This document shows positions 23,428 through 32,294 of a stretch of 53,993 bases of DNA, one piece after another. Positions within the stretch are counted from its first letter, which is position 1; the number at the start of each line of letters is the position of its first letter. The position numbers and the translations under genes are program-made. The notes beneath the pieces were generated by a model, which ran no database searches, was not told the origin of the DNA, and was given only the letters and a program-made list of their open reading frames with translations. The DNA comes from an uncultured Flavihumibacter sp. (GTDB lineage: Bacteria > Bacteroidota > Bacteroidia > Chitinophagales > Chitinophagaceae): NCBI GenBank assembly GCA_946482545.1, contig CAMLRX010000011.1, positions 1-53,993 on the forward strand, in the 5' to 3' direction.

Positions 23428-24438
23428 ATGAAACTTGTCACTTTCCTGAAAGACGGCCACGAGCAACTGGGCATCGTACACAACAACCTTATTTTCGACC
23501 TGGAGGCCCTCCATTCCGATCTGCCCAATTCCATGAGCATGCTCCTTGGTTTCTGGGATTCTTATTTCCCAATGGTCCTCACATTCGATAAAATGCTGAA
23601 AGAAGGAAAGATAGCACCCGAAAAGGGGTTTCCTTATTCCGAAGAAAAATTGCTGGCCCCCGTGCCGCATCCCACATCCTGCCGCGATGGCTATGCTTTC
23701 CGGCAACACGTGGCCGCAGCAAGGCGCAACCGCAAAGTGGAAATGATCCCCGAATTCGATCAATACCCCATTTTTTATTTCACCAACCACAATGCAATTC
23801 AGGGGCCTGGTCCCATTCAGTGTATGCCCGACCATTTCGAAAAACTGGATTTCGAACTGGAAGTGGCCATCGTCATCTGCAAACAAGGAAAGAACATCAG
23901 GGCGGAAGAAGCAGATGATTACATTGGCGGTTATATGATTATGAACGATATGAGTGCACGCCGCCTGCAAATGGAAGAAATGCTCCTGAACCTCGGCCCC
24001 GCCAAAGGAAAGGATTTCACCACGGTGATCGGGCCAATGCTGGTTACCCCCGATGAACTGGAACACCTGAAAGTGCCTGCCAAAGAAGGACACACGGGAA
24101 ACAATTATAACCTGGCTATGAAATGCAGGGTGAACGGCATCCAGGTAAGCGAAGGAAATATGGCCGATATGGACTGGACCTTCGCCGAAATCATAGAACG
24201 CTGTGCCTACGGCGTAAACATCTATCCCGGTGATGTGATCGGAAGCGGAACCGTTGGAACCGGCTGTTTCCTGGAACTGAACGGCACCGGAAAACTGAAC
24301 GACCCGAATTACAAGGAACAATGGCTGCAACCCGGCGATGTGGTGGAAATGGAAATCGACGGACTAGGCATGCTTACCAATACCATCGTAAAAGAAGAAA
24401 CAGACTTTTCCATACTGGCCCTGAAAAAAAATCTGTAA
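23428..24438 (+). CDS. Fumarylacetoacetate hydrolase (FAH) family protein
   Basis: This 336-residue protein has the FAH C-terminal barrel with metal-binding acids in KLDFELEVAIVICKQGKNI, then YIGGYMIMNDMSARRLQMEE and GDVIGSGTVGTGCFLEL, typical of the FAH family, where an Asp/Glu triad binds Ca2+/Mg2+ for C-C bond hydrolysis. The upstream N-terminal part (about 1-100) is the variable region. Substrates in the family include fumarylacetoacetate and acylpyruvates, so the exact one is uncertain. It shares direction with the membrane protein and flavin reductase genes downstream. In Bacteroidota this trio often accompanies aromatic amino acid degradation, but the partners are not here. Confidence 0.9.
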   Translation: MKLVTFLKDGHEQLGIVHNNLIFDLEALHSDLPNSMSMLLGFWDSYFPMVLTFDKMLKEGKIAPEKGFPYSEEKLLAPVPHPTSCRDGYAFRQHVAAARRNRKVEMIPEFDQYPIFYFTNHNAIQGPGPIQCMPDHFEKLDFELEVAIVICKQGKNIRAEEADDYIGGYMIMNDMSARRLQMEEMLLNLGPAKGKDFTTVIGPMLVTPDELEHLKVPAKEGHTGNNYNLAMKCRVNGIQVSEGNMADMDWTFAEIIERCAYGVNIYPGDVIGSGTVGTGCFLELNGTGKLNDPNYKEQWLQPGDVVEMEIDGLGMLTNTIVKEETDFSILALKKNL

Positions 24439-24465
24439 CCATTGGCCGCTCCATCCATACCAAAA

Positions 24466-24957
24466 ATGGAAAAAACCTGGATCACCGCATTGGGCGGCAT
24501 TTCCATCCTGTTCATCCTGGGAAGGCTTTTCCTCTCCGGTGATGGTACTCTTGATATCCAGATGATGGATACCTATTTTGTGATGGAAGGGGGAAAATGG
24601 GTCTTTTTATTGTTGTTATGGGGGTTGTATTTTTTCCACCTCGGCCTCCAAACTATGGCCGGATGGGGCAGTGGATGGAAAAAAGCCGTGATCGCGATGT
24701 TGGTACTGTCCATCCTGATGAACATACTCGTATATAAATATTTCTACAATACTTATATGATTTCCGGCGCATTTGAATGGCCGCTGAACGATGAAGAAGC
24801 CCGGAAAATTCTGTTGAAACAACAGGAAGTGCTGAAGCAGGCCTTCGTTCCCATCGCAGTGCCCATCGTTCTTTTTTTCCTGATGCAGTGCATCAGGCTT
24901 GTACAATTGATCATTTCAAAAACTGCTCATGCCTATCCTGGACAGTCAACAACTTAA
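24466..24957 (+). CDS. Membrane protein of unknown function
   Basis: This 163-residue protein starts at the ATG at 24466 (MEKTWITALGG). At least four hydrophobic segments are visible: ISILFILGRLFL, WVFLLLLWGLYFFHLGL, AVIAMLVLSILMNILVY and FVPIAVPIVLFFLMQCIRLVQLII. Between the third and fourth is a charged segment. No domain is recognised. It overlaps the next gene by 29 bases, and it sits between FAH and flavin reductase genes, suggesting operon membership rather than an independent role. Confidence 0.65.
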   Translation: MEKTWITALGGISILFILGRLFLSGDGTLDIQMMDTYFVMEGGKWVFLLLLWGLYFFHLGLQTMAGWGSGWKKAVIAMLVLSILMNILVYKYFYNTYMISGAFEWPLNDEEARKILLKQQEVLKQAFVPIAVPIVLFFLMQCIRLVQLIISKTAHAYPGQSTT

Positions 24958-25816
24958 GCCCGCGGAACTCCAGAATTACCTGCAACACTGCATTGCGCCC
25001 CGCCCCATCTGCTTTGCCAGTACCATCAGCAAAAGCGGACAGGTGAACCTGAGCCCGTTCAGCTTTTTCAATCTTTTCTCCAGCAATCCCCCGGTGGTGG
25101 TATTCAGTCCCGCCCGGAGGGTACGCGATAATACCACCAAGCATACTTTACAGAATGTGGAAGAAGTGCCTGAAGTGGTGATCAATATTGTTACTTACGA
25201 CATGGTACAGCAAACAAGCCTCGCCAGTTGTGAGTTCCCGAAGGACGTGAACGAATTCACCAAGGCTGGCTTCACCATGGAGCCCGCCACGTTGATCGCC
25301 CCCCCGATGGTGAAGGAAAGTAAGGTGAAACTGGAATGCAGGGTCACTGAAATAAAGGCATTGGGAACTGAAGGCGGCGCGGGCAACCTCGTGTTCGCGG
25401 AAATATTGCGCCTGCACATCAGCGATGCTATTCTTGATGCAGAAGGAAAGATCGATCAGCGGAAACTGGACCTGGTCGCAAGACTCGGCGGAGACTGGTA
25501 TTGCCGTATTACACCGGAAAACCTTTTTAAAGTACCTAAGCCCAACACACAATTAGGCATTGGGATCGATGCCCTGCCAGATGCCATCAGGAACAGCAAA
25601 ATACTGACGGGCAACGACCTTGGCATGCTGGCCAACGTAAGCATGATTCCCAACGTGGATCCTGCTTACACCGACGACCGGCTGAAACAGATTTTTCAAT
25701 ACTATAGTGTAAGTCCTGATGAAATGGAAAGAGAACTGCACCGTTATGCACATGAACTGCTGGAGCAACGCAACGAAGCTTCAGCCTGGCAGGTGCTGCT
25801 CTCATTAAATACCTGA
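24929..25816 (+). CDS. Flavin reductase-like domain protein
   Basis: This 295-residue protein has the FMN-binding flavin reductase-like barrel: LQHCIAPRPICFASTISKSGQVNLSPFSFFNLFSSNPPVVVFSP near the N-terminus is the classic start of the family, with NLSPFSFFN contributing to FMN binding. DTTKHTLQNVEEVPEVVINIV and CEFPKDVNEFTKAGFT complete the core. The C-terminal 80-odd residues, which end in a helical tail, are the usual extension of the longer members. Such proteins transfer electrons from NAD(P)H to flavin or reduce other substrates. The start overlaps the membrane protein gene upstream by 29 bases. Confidence 0.9.
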   Translation: MPILDSQQLKPAELQNYLQHCIAPRPICFASTISKSGQVNLSPFSFFNLFSSNPPVVVFSPARRVRDNTTKHTLQNVEEVPEVVINIVTYDMVQQTSLASCEFPKDVNEFTKAGFTMEPATLIAPPMVKESKVKLECRVTEIKALGTEGGAGNLVFAEILRLHISDAILDAEGKIDQRKLDLVARLGGDWYCRITPENLFKVPKPNTQLGIGIDALPDAIRNSKILTGNDLGMLANVSMIPNVDPAYTDDRLKQIFQYYSVSPDEMERELHRYAHELLEQRNEASAWQVLLSLNT

Positions 25817-25904
25817 TATTCACGTTTGTTGAAGTGTAAATTGTGTATCTTGGGTACAATCATTGCACTGTTCACCTGTATTGCTAAAATAAAATGATCC
25901 TTCG

Positions 25905-26270
25905 ATGTTATTAGAATTACTCAGGGTAAAAGTACAGGAACTGATTGTTACCGAAAGCGTGGAAAGCTACCCCGGCAGCATTGGGTTACCCCAGGAAATT
26001 ATTGATGCGGCAGGCTTGAAAAAGTTTGAACTGGTGCATGTGAACAATAAAACAAATGGAAGCCGCATACTCACTTATGTGGTGCCTTCCAAAGAAAGAG
26101 GACTGGTAACCGTGAACGGCGCCGCTTCCAAACACTTCAATGCCGGCGATCACATCCATGTACTTTCCTTCGCTTATGTGAAAAGGAAAGAAGCCGATGC
26201 CCACGTGCCGCGCATCGTTTATACCGATGAACAGAATTTTGTGAAAGAAGTGAAGGATTATATTTTCTAA
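25905..26270 (+). CDS. panD: Aspartate 1-decarboxylase
   Basis: The 121-residue protein aligns with E. coli PanD, the pyruvoyl enzyme making beta-alanine for pantothenate. Key residues line up: Lys9, Tyr22, the self-cleavage site Gly24-Ser25 (SYPGSI), Arg54 and Tyr58 (NGSRILTY), and the Asn of VNGAASKH. Self-processing at Gly24/Ser25 would produce the pyruvoyl group on Ser25. The position of His11 in E. coli holds Gln here. Length is slightly short at the C-terminus. It ends exactly where the convergent PH-domain gene ends. Confidence 0.87.
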   Translation: MLLELLRVKVQELIVTESVESYPGSIGLPQEIIDAAGLKKFELVHVNNKTNGSRILTYVVPSKERGLVTVNGAASKHFNAGDHIHVLSFAYVKRKEADAHVPRIVYTDEQNFVKEVKDYIF

Positions 26271-27776
26271 CTACATCCAGTCGCTCCCGGAAATTTCAGC
26301 TTTAAACAATGCGTAGTTCATGAGTTGAACCGCTTCCTGCCTTTTAATATAAGGCAGGGTTACCACGCCTCCCGCGGTATGCAGTACCAGGGTGGCAAGG
26401 TATTTTTTCCGTTGATACATACTTTCGCGGAGCGATACCTTCTGTATTTTATCCCAGCGCAACAGGGCATTGTGTGTACCCCATACCCCTTTGTGGAGTT
26501 GAAGGGCCTCTTCCCCCAGGAAAAAACGGAATCTGCTGGTGAAAACACGGGTATGCGCATAAACCACCGGAACCAGTAACCACCACCAGAACGCATGTAA
26601 GCCCCACCAGTAAACGGATGCGCCGCACAATGTGATGGCGGGAAGCAGTCCGGCAAAAACGGTTCTTCTGCCGGCGTACAACCGGGATATCCCATTTCCC
26701 GGCACCGTGTTCTGATCCAGTTCAGGATGGTATTTTTCCAGGAGCGCAGGAAGAAAAGAACGTTGGGTTACAGGTGTTTTCACCTGCTGATTTTCCTTCA
26801 CAGCATCGCTGCCAACGGAATGGAACTGGAGCATCCAGAGCCCTATCTTCCGGCGTACGAAGTTCGCTTTCCAGGAGATGTACTGGATTTTACGGTAAGG
26901 CACCAGCTTTTCCCTCACCTGCAGCAGTCCGCCATAAATCCGGAATCCTTTTTCGCGTGAACTGATGAAAAAATTGAAGTACGTGAAAAAGGTGCGCAGC
27001 ACCGAAAAAACGATGGATACAATAAGCGTGAGCAGAAAAAGGAACACAAACAGGGAAACAGATCCTGCCACCAGATAACCCGAAGCCTCTGTTGCCAGCG
27101 CCTCGATCTGGTCCTCCACCACATCACGTGCCTGCTGTAATAGCGAAAAAAGAAAACCCAGGAGGATAAAGAATGCCTCTATATGATTGGCTGAAAAACT
27201 GAGTTTCAGGAGATCGGCGAACCCGAGTTGAATAATCTTTTTCTCGTCATATTCATAAGGGGCGACCACGTTTCCAGAGGTTGATTCTTCATCATCATCT
27301 TCTTTTTCGGCGGCCGTCCGTTCCAGCACAAACGCCTTTAAGGCGGCTGCTTTTTCCAGTCCGATCGCATCAATTTTCACCTCTGTTTTTTCGGTACCTG
27401 CGCTGTCAAAACCCATTCGGGTAATGCCCAGCACTTTGTGGTAGATATTCTGTTCCAACTGCACTCCCTGGATTTTTTCCAGCGGAAGGGAGATGGTTTG
27501 CTTCCGGAGTATCCCGCTCCTGATCACCAGTTCTCCATCTGCAATATGAAACCGGTAGAAAACGAATTCCAGAATGGCCCTTATCAATACGAAAACACCC
27601 AGTCCTGCGAAAATCCATTCATAAGCATCGGAGGCCCTTCCTTTTTTAAAGAAATATACCACGATAAGTGGGAGGAAAACATTGAAGAAGCCCTTCAATA
27701 CCTTGAAGAACATCAACCCGAGCCCTGCGGGCGATTGTCTCTGGGGCTTCGACCAGTCATACATTTGCGGGCTCAT
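26271..27776 (-). CDS. Bacterial PH domain (bPH2) membrane protein, YdbT-like
   Basis: This 501-residue protein has paired transmembrane segments near the start (LGLMFFKVLKGFFNVFLPLIVVYFF, YEWIFAGLGVFVLIRAILEF), bPH2 units opening with FHIADGELVIRSGILRKQTISLPLEKIQGVQLEQNIYHKVLG and again with GLLQVREKLVPYRKIQYISWKANFVRRK, and a third near LHKGVWGTHNALLRWDKIQKVSLR. This triple bPH2 arrangement is the YdbT family. The function is unknown, though B. subtilis ydbS/ydbT relatives confer resistance to certain antimicrobials. Its start overlaps the upstream YdbS-like gene by 20 bases, so they form one operon. Confidence 0.88.
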   Translation of the reverse strand: MSPQMYDWSKPQRQSPAGLGLMFFKVLKGFFNVFLPLIVVYFFKKGRASDAYEWIFAGLGVFVLIRAILEFVFYRFHIADGELVIRSGILRKQTISLPLEKIQGVQLEQNIYHKVLGITRMGFDSAGTEKTEVKIDAIGLEKAAALKAFVLERTAAEKEDDDEESTSGNVVAPYEYDEKKIIQLGFADLLKLSFSANHIEAFFILLGFLFSLLQQARDVVEDQIEALATEASGYLVAGSVSLFVFLFLLTLIVSIVFSVLRTFFTYFNFFISSREKGFRIYGGLLQVREKLVPYRKIQYISWKANFVRRKIGLWMLQFHSVGSDAVKENQQVKTPVTQRSFLPALLEKYHPELDQNTVPGNGISRLYAGRRTVFAGLLPAITLCGASVYWWGLHAFWWWLLVPVVYAHTRVFTSRFRFFLGEEALQLHKGVWGTHNALLRWDKIQKVSLRESMYQRKKYLATLVLHTAGGVVTLPYIKRQEAVQLMNYALFKAEISGSDWM

Positions 27777-28284
27777 CGGTATTGATTTTTCCGGTGATAT
27801 ACGCTTTCATCGAAAAGGCATCGGCTTCTTTTAAGCCTGGTATCGCGATGTCGCCATCACTACCGGCTGTGTACACACGCAAAGTAGCCAGCCCGAATTT
27901 CCGGTCTATGAGGCCGGAAGATACCGAGCAGTGCTGCACGCGGCTGAAAGGGCAAACGGAAACGCTTTGCACCAGCCAACCCGAACGGTAAAGAATATCT
28001 CTTTCGCGTAAGGCGTAAGCTTTTCTCCGGAATGAAAGCATTGCGAGGTACCAGCCGATAAAATGCGTTAGTGATATAACTGAAAAGGAAATGATCAGGT
28101 AAAGATCGGAACGGATTTTTTTGACCCCGATGTATAAGCCTGCGGCCACGGCGATAAACAACAAAGCCGAAAGCAGCCACTGCCATGAAAGGGAGCGGGC
28201 GTAAGGTTTTTCAAGAGGAGTGAACGGTACGCCTGAAGCATCGGGCAACTGCGACGGGTCCACGGAAGCATTACTGAATTCCAT
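27757..28284 (-). CDS. Bacterial PH domain protein, YdbS-like
   Basis: This 175-residue protein has two transmembrane segments (WQWLLSALLFIAVAAGLYIGVKKI, LYLIISFSVISLTHFIGWYLAMLSF) followed by one bPH2 domain: YALRERDILYRSGWLVQSVSVCPFSRVQHCSVSSGLIDRKFGLATLRVYTAG. This matches YdbS, whose gene precedes ydbT in other genomes. The stop codon overlaps the start of the YdbT-like gene by 20 bases, which indicates translational coupling. Function is unknown beyond membrane association. Confidence 0.88.
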   Translation of the reverse strand: MEFSNASVDPSQLPDASGVPFTPLEKPYARSLSWQWLLSALLFIAVAAGLYIGVKKIRSDLYLIISFSVISLTHFIGWYLAMLSFRRKAYALRERDILYRSGWLVQSVSVCPFSRVQHCSVSSGLIDRKFGLATLRVYTAGSDGDIAIPGLKEADAFSMKAYITGKINTDEPANV

Positions 28285-28302
28285 GGTACTAATATAGTGA
28301 TC

Positions 28303-29337
28303 CTAATTGAAATTCAATTCCGGCGCCCAGTCTGCCAGGGGAACGGCTCCAGAAGGATAGGTATGAAACACCTGTTCCACCACGGAAGCCGTGCGCATCG
28401 AGTAGTCCACGTTAGCCGTTTGTTTGGATTGAAGCCATTGTTGAATGATGCCCGGGAACTGTTGGTCCACTTTCATAACAACGGGAATACCCATTTTTTC
28501 GAGCGCCGCACCATTACAGTATTGTTCATACTGCCCGCGGATGGGAACGGTAAGCAATTTCTTTCCGAGGAACAGGGCTTCCGCCGGCGTTTCAAAACCG
28601 GCTCCTGTAACTACACCGTTGCAGGTGGCCAGACTTTTATCGAAACCCTCCTTCTGAACGGGGAACAGGGTCACATTCTGTTTACGGATGGTTTGCTTTA
28701 CATCTTTGGAGAAGAGATGAAAATGCACTTCAGGTACCAGGTTGAGGAGCGGAACCAATGCTGTGGAAGGAAATGCGGAAAGGTAAACCGTGATGTGTCC
28801 GTGATTTTCCGGTGTGGTATCCCGTATTTCTTTTTTGATCACGGGGGTGAAAATCTGTTCATCGTAACGGTCAAAATGCAGCCCGATGTAATGACTTGCA
28901 CGGGCGTAGTTTTTAAGAATCCATTCTCCGAAAACATCTTTCTTTTGTGGCCGGGGAGTATTAACCGACTGAAAACTGGCCTGGTGGCCGAATTGAACGG
29001 AAGGTATTTTTTTGAGGGCACAGGCCAGGGCGGTGATGGCTTCGAAATCGTTGATCACCATATCATATTTTTCCACGGGCAGGTCGCGGGCTTCCCTGAA
29101 GCAGCGGGTAAAACTGGTTTGGCGGAGCATTCTGAGGTAATCGAGTCCGCCGCCGTTGTTGTAATACAGGCTCAGTCCCTTGCTGCGGTAAGCGATGGGC
29201 GCATTCAGTTCCAGGGAGCAGTTGTCACCGCTCAGGAAAAGGTCCACTTTCCCGTAATTTTCCAGGTAAGGCAGCAGTTCCATGGCCCTGCTGATGTGTC
29301 CGTTCCCGGTAGCCTGCACCGCATATAATATTTTCAT
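28303..29337 (-). CDS. Glycosyltransferase of the GT-B/MurG-like type
   Basis: The product has 344 residues. The N-terminus MKILYAVQATGNGHISRAMELLPYL has the glycine-rich GT-B opening with the GHISRA segment of UDP-sugar transferases resembling MurG/GT28. The C-terminal half contains NGVVTGAGFETPAEALFLGKKLLTVPIRGQYEQYCNG, the donor-binding motif with the ExxP-like G.ETPAEAL found in GT-B enzymes. The acceptor is unknown. It follows the LpxH-like hydrolase gene by two bases, so it may act on a lipid or cell-wall intermediate, which is inference from linkage. Confidence 0.85.
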   Translation of the reverse strand: MKILYAVQATGNGHISRAMELLPYLENYGKVDLFLSGDNCSLELNAPIAYRSKGLSLYYNNGGGLDYLRMLRQTSFTRCFREARDLPVEKYDMVINDFEAITALACALKKIPSVQFGHQASFQSVNTPRPQKKDVFGEWILKNYARASHYIGLHFDRYDEQIFTPVIKKEIRDTTPENHGHITVYLSAFPSTALVPLLNLVPEVHFHLFSKDVKQTIRKQNVTLFPVQKEGFDKSLATCNGVVTGAGFETPAEALFLGKKLLTVPIRGQYEQYCNGAALEKMGIPVVMKVDQQFPGIIQQWLQSKQTANVDYSMRTASVVEQVFHTYPSGAVPLADWAPELNFN

Positions 29338-29339
29338 GA

Positions 29340-30176
29340 TCAGATGGCGAGGGATTTAATGAAAAGATTGATCTCATCCGTTACGACCGTAAGCGTTTGC
29401 TGGGGTTTTTCTTCGGGCTTATGGGCGAACTGTGTGGCATCGTAGTGATAAACGTGCCAGTCGTTCTTGTAGTATTCCAGGGAAGTGAGGTTTTCCACCC
29501 AATCTCCGGAGTTGAGATACATTACGGAGCCATTCTTATTGGAGATTACTCTTTTTTCAGGTTGGTGAATATGCCCGCAGATCACATAGTCGTATTTCTT
29601 TTCAATCGCCAGTTCGGCGGCTGTCATCTCGAATTTGTTGATCTTCACAACGGCTTTGTTCACACCGTCCATCACCGCTTTGGAAAGAGAAATCCGTTCC
29701 TTCCCGATCAGCTTCATGAAACCATTGATGAACCGGTTCAGCAAAATCAGGAATCCATACCCGCTGCTGCCCAGCTTGGCCCAGAAGCGTGCCGCCCCCT
29801 GGGTGGTATTATCGAACACATCTCCGTGAAAAACCCAGGTCATCTTACCGTTAATTTCTATCACCAGTTTATCGGTAAGTTGGAAGTTGCCCAGTTCTAT
29901 GTCGGAATATTTGCGCAACATCTCATCGTGGTTCCCGGTAATGTAAATTACCCTCGTCCCGTTCGACATCATGCTCACCACTTCTTTCAGTACCTGTAAA
30001 TGCGCCTGGGGGAAATATCTTTTACTGAATTGCCAGCCGTCGATGATGTCTCCGTTCAGGATGAGAATCTGGGGAGAAATGCTGCGGAGGTATTGTACCA
30101 CTTCTTTTGCCCTAGAACCATAGGTTCCCAGGTGTACATCCGAAATGACAGCTACATCCATGAGACGTTTTTCCAT
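29340..30176 (-). CDS. UDP-2,3-diacylglucosamine diphosphatase-like metallophosphoesterase
   Basis: This 278-residue calcineurin-like phosphoesterase has all motifs: VISDVHLG (DxH), LNGDIID (GD), ITGNHDEM (GNHD), VFHGDVFD and ICGHIHQPEKR (GHxH). The order and spacing, together with the insert carrying AVMDGVNKAVVKINKFEMTAAELA, resemble the LpxH/LpxG-type enzymes that hydrolyse UDP-2,3-diacylglucosamine in lipid A synthesis, and the label is used for this Bacteroidota group. Substrate is inferred from family only. It leads into the glycosyltransferase gene, two bases downstream. Confidence 0.85.
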   Translation of the reverse strand: MEKRLMDVAVISDVHLGTYGSRAKEVVQYLRSISPQILILNGDIIDGWQFSKRYFPQAHLQVLKEVVSMMSNGTRVIYITGNHDEMLRKYSDIELGNFQLTDKLVIEINGKMTWVFHGDVFDNTTQGAARFWAKLGSSGYGFLILLNRFINGFMKLIGKERISLSKAVMDGVNKAVVKINKFEMTAAELAIEKKYDYVICGHIHQPEKRVISNKNGSVMYLNSGDWVENLTSLEYYKNDWHVYHYDATQFAHKPEEKPQQTLTVVTDEINLFIKSLAI

Positions 30177-30310
30177 ATCTGGCGTTTTTTAAAATTCAAC
30201 ATTCTTTATTACCGGGATATGAATGAACGGTTAACTTAATATGAAGCTATTGGCGGCGCATCAGAAGATAGCGAAGCGTCTCAGCAACAGAAGCCGTATC
30301 CCGGAGCAGT

Positions 30311-30358
30311 TACCGTGAAAACACGGTACCCGGTGGCACCGCTATGGCGGCGCCACCG
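30311..30358. repeat. Stacked hairpins including a REP-like GGTGGC palindrome
   Basis: TACCGTG-AAAA-CACGGTA (30311-30328) is a perfect 7-bp hairpin. It is followed immediately by CGGTGGC-A-CCGC-TATG-GCGG-C-GCCACCG (30331-30358), whose outer and inner arms pair with one mismatch. The second unit is related to the palindrome at 44942-44977. Confidence 0.75.
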
Positions 30359-30753
30359 AGTACTACCCCTGACAAGCTATTATGGTGACAATGCCTTTTA
30401 ACATCGCTCATTCTTGAGTTATACGAAAACCGTGTTGAAAGATTAAGGTTATGCGATCTACATGTCCTCCATTTAGCTTCGAATTCGGCCGAGAAAAACA
30501 CCTAAAAATCTGCGGATGGAACCCCGTAACTACCCCCGGAAAACAACGTCGGTGGCACCGGTTCTTCCTTCCCCCCACGCTTCACCTTCTCCCCCAAACC
30601 CTTCCCAGCCGTAGATCACAGCTAGTTTTCCCTACAAAAAGCCGCTGTAAAAGATTTTAACGGTACCCCCGGTGTTCAAAACACCAGCTAACCTCCTGTA
30701 TTAACCTATCCCAGGCTAACAATGGAAATACCATCACTTCAATGCCAAAACCG

Positions 30754-30761
30754 TAACTTTG
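30754..30761 (+). promoter_or_regulatory. -7 element upstream of lysS
   Basis: TAACTTTG matches TAnnTTTG, 21 bases before the lysS start codon. A convincing TTG at the -33 position was not found. Confidence 0.5.
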
Positions 30762-30782
30762 CTGCCCGTTTAAAGGCGTTTT

Positions 30783-32294
30783 ATGCAATTATCAGAACAG
30801 GAAATCATCAGAAGGGAGAAGCTGACCGAATTACAGCAACTGGGCATCGACCCCTATCCCGCAGCATTATACCCAGTTAGTCATTACTCCGAAGCCATTA
30901 AAACCGGCTTCTCCGAGGAAAAGAAGGAGGAGTTTGCAAATATTACCGTGGCCGGCAGAATCATGACCATCAACGACAAGGGAAAGGTGTTCTTCCTCAA
31001 AATCCAGGATATGCAGGGCATCATCCAGGTGTATGTTAGGAAGGATGACATCTGCCCCGGAGAAGACAAAACACTGTTCGACCAGTTGGTGAAAAGGCTG
31101 ATCGACCTCGGCGATTTTATCGGTGTGCAAGGGTTTGTTTTCCTCACCAGGACAGGCGAAGTAACCGTGCATGCGCAAAACCTCACACTGCTGGCCAAAT
31201 CGCTGAAACCCCTGCCGGTGGTTAAACGCGATGAAGAAGGCAATGTTTTTGACGAAGTAACAGATCCCGAATTCAAATACCGCCAGCGTTATGCCGACCT
31301 GGTGGTGAACCCGGATGTGAAAGATGTTTTTGTAAAACGGACCAAACTCGTAAACACCATCCGCGAATTTCTGAATGAAAAAGGCGCGTTGGAAGTGGAT
31401 ACACCCGTACTCCAGGTGATTCCCGGAGGCGCGGCCGCACGCCCTTTTGAAACGCACCACAATGCATTGGACGTGCCCATGTACATGCGGATCGCCAACG
31501 AATTGTACCTGAAACGACTGATTGTTGGCGGGTTCGACTGGGTATATGAATTCAGCCGGAACTTCCGGAACGAAGGCATGGACAGGACCCATAACCCCGA
31601 ATTCACCGTACTCGAATGGTACACCGCTTACAAAGACTATTTCTGGATGATGGACATTACCGAACAACTCTTCGAAAAAATAGCCATCGCCCTGCATGGT
31701 ACCACCGAAGTGAAACTCGGCGACAAAATCATCAACTATAAAGCGCCCTTCAAACGCATCAGCATTTTCGACGCGATCAAAGAAAATACGGGTATTGATA
31801 TCAGTGAGATGGATGAAGCTGGTCTGCGCGATGTTTGCAAACAACTGAATATCTCCGTTGCCCCAAGTATCGGCAAAGGAAAACTGATCGACGAAATCTT
31901 CGGGGCCACCAGCGAACATACTTACATCCAGCCCACATTCATCATCGATTATCCGGTGGAAATGAGTCCGCTCACCAAAAAGCACCGCAGCAAACCCGGA
32001 CTGGTAGAGCGTTTCGAGCTGATGGTGAATGGAAAGGAACTGGCCAACGCCTACAGTGAACTGAACGACCCCATCGACCAGCGCGAACGTTTCGAGGACC
32101 AGATCAAACTCATGGAACGCGGCGACGACGAAGCCATGTTCATCGACCACGATTTTCTCCGTGCCCTGGAATACGGGATGCCCCCCACTTCCGGCATCGG
32201 CATCGGCATCGACCGGCTCTGTATGTTCATGATGAACCAGCACAGCATCCAGGATGTGCTGCTGTTCCCCATGATGCGCCCGGAAAAATTATAG
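30783..32294 (+). CDS. lysS: Lysyl-tRNA synthetase, class II
   Basis: The product has 503 residues, the usual length for bacterial LysS. An OB-fold anticodon-binding domain (about 55-150, with VAGRIMTINDKGKVFFLKIQD) precedes the class II catalytic core. Motif 1 region EVDTPVLQVIPGGAAARPF, motif 2 FRNEGMDRTHNPEFTVLEWY and motif 3 GIGIGIDRLCMF are intact. It charges tRNA-Lys. The stop codon overlaps the convergent SDR gene by six bases (TTATAG). Confidence 0.98.
   Translation: MQLSEQEIIRREKLTELQQLGIDPYPAALYPVSHYSEAIKTGFSEEKKEEFANITVAGRIMTINDKGKVFFLKIQDMQGIIQVYVRKDDICPGEDKTLFDQLVKRLIDLGDFIGVQGFVFLTRTGEVTVHAQNLTLLAKSLKPLPVVKRDEEGNVFDEVTDPEFKYRQRYADLVVNPDVKDVFVKRTKLVNTIREFLNEKGALEVDTPVLQVIPGGAAARPFETHHNALDVPMYMRIANELYLKRLIVGGFDWVYEFSRNFRNEGMDRTHNPEFTVLEWYTAYKDYFWMMDITEQLFEKIAIALHGTTEVKLGDKIINYKAPFKRISIFDAIKENTGIDISEMDEAGLRDVCKQLNISVAPSIGKGKLIDEIFGATSEHTYIQPTFIIDYPVEMSPLTKKHRSKPGLVERFELMVNGKELANAYSELNDPIDQRERFEDQIKLMERGDDEAMFIDHDFLRALEYGMPPTSGIGIGIDRLCMFMMNQHSIQDVLLFPMMRPEKL

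Larger units (their letters stand above)
30177..30782. other. 606-base non-coding region with hairpins and a pyrimidine-rich tract
   Basis: No convincing gene lies between the LpxH-like gene and lysS. The region holds two stacked palindromes (30311-30358, listed separately), a repeat of CGGTGGCACCG at 30551-30561, a C/T-rich strand from about 30563 to 30605, a small hairpin GGTGTT/AACACC (30671-30685) and the lysS -7 element. One plus-strand open frame (30451-30660) has no family features. Confidence 0.55.

Noticed and set aside
23359..24330. 323-residue open frame antisense to the FAH gene
   Set aside because: The plus strand carries a clear FAH family protein over the same bases, and this frame has no recognisable features.
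30867..32243. 458-residue open frame antisense to lysS
   Set aside because: It lies fully inside lysS on the other strand. Its translation has no domain and its length follows from the codon bias of lysS; no promoter or isolated start context was seen.
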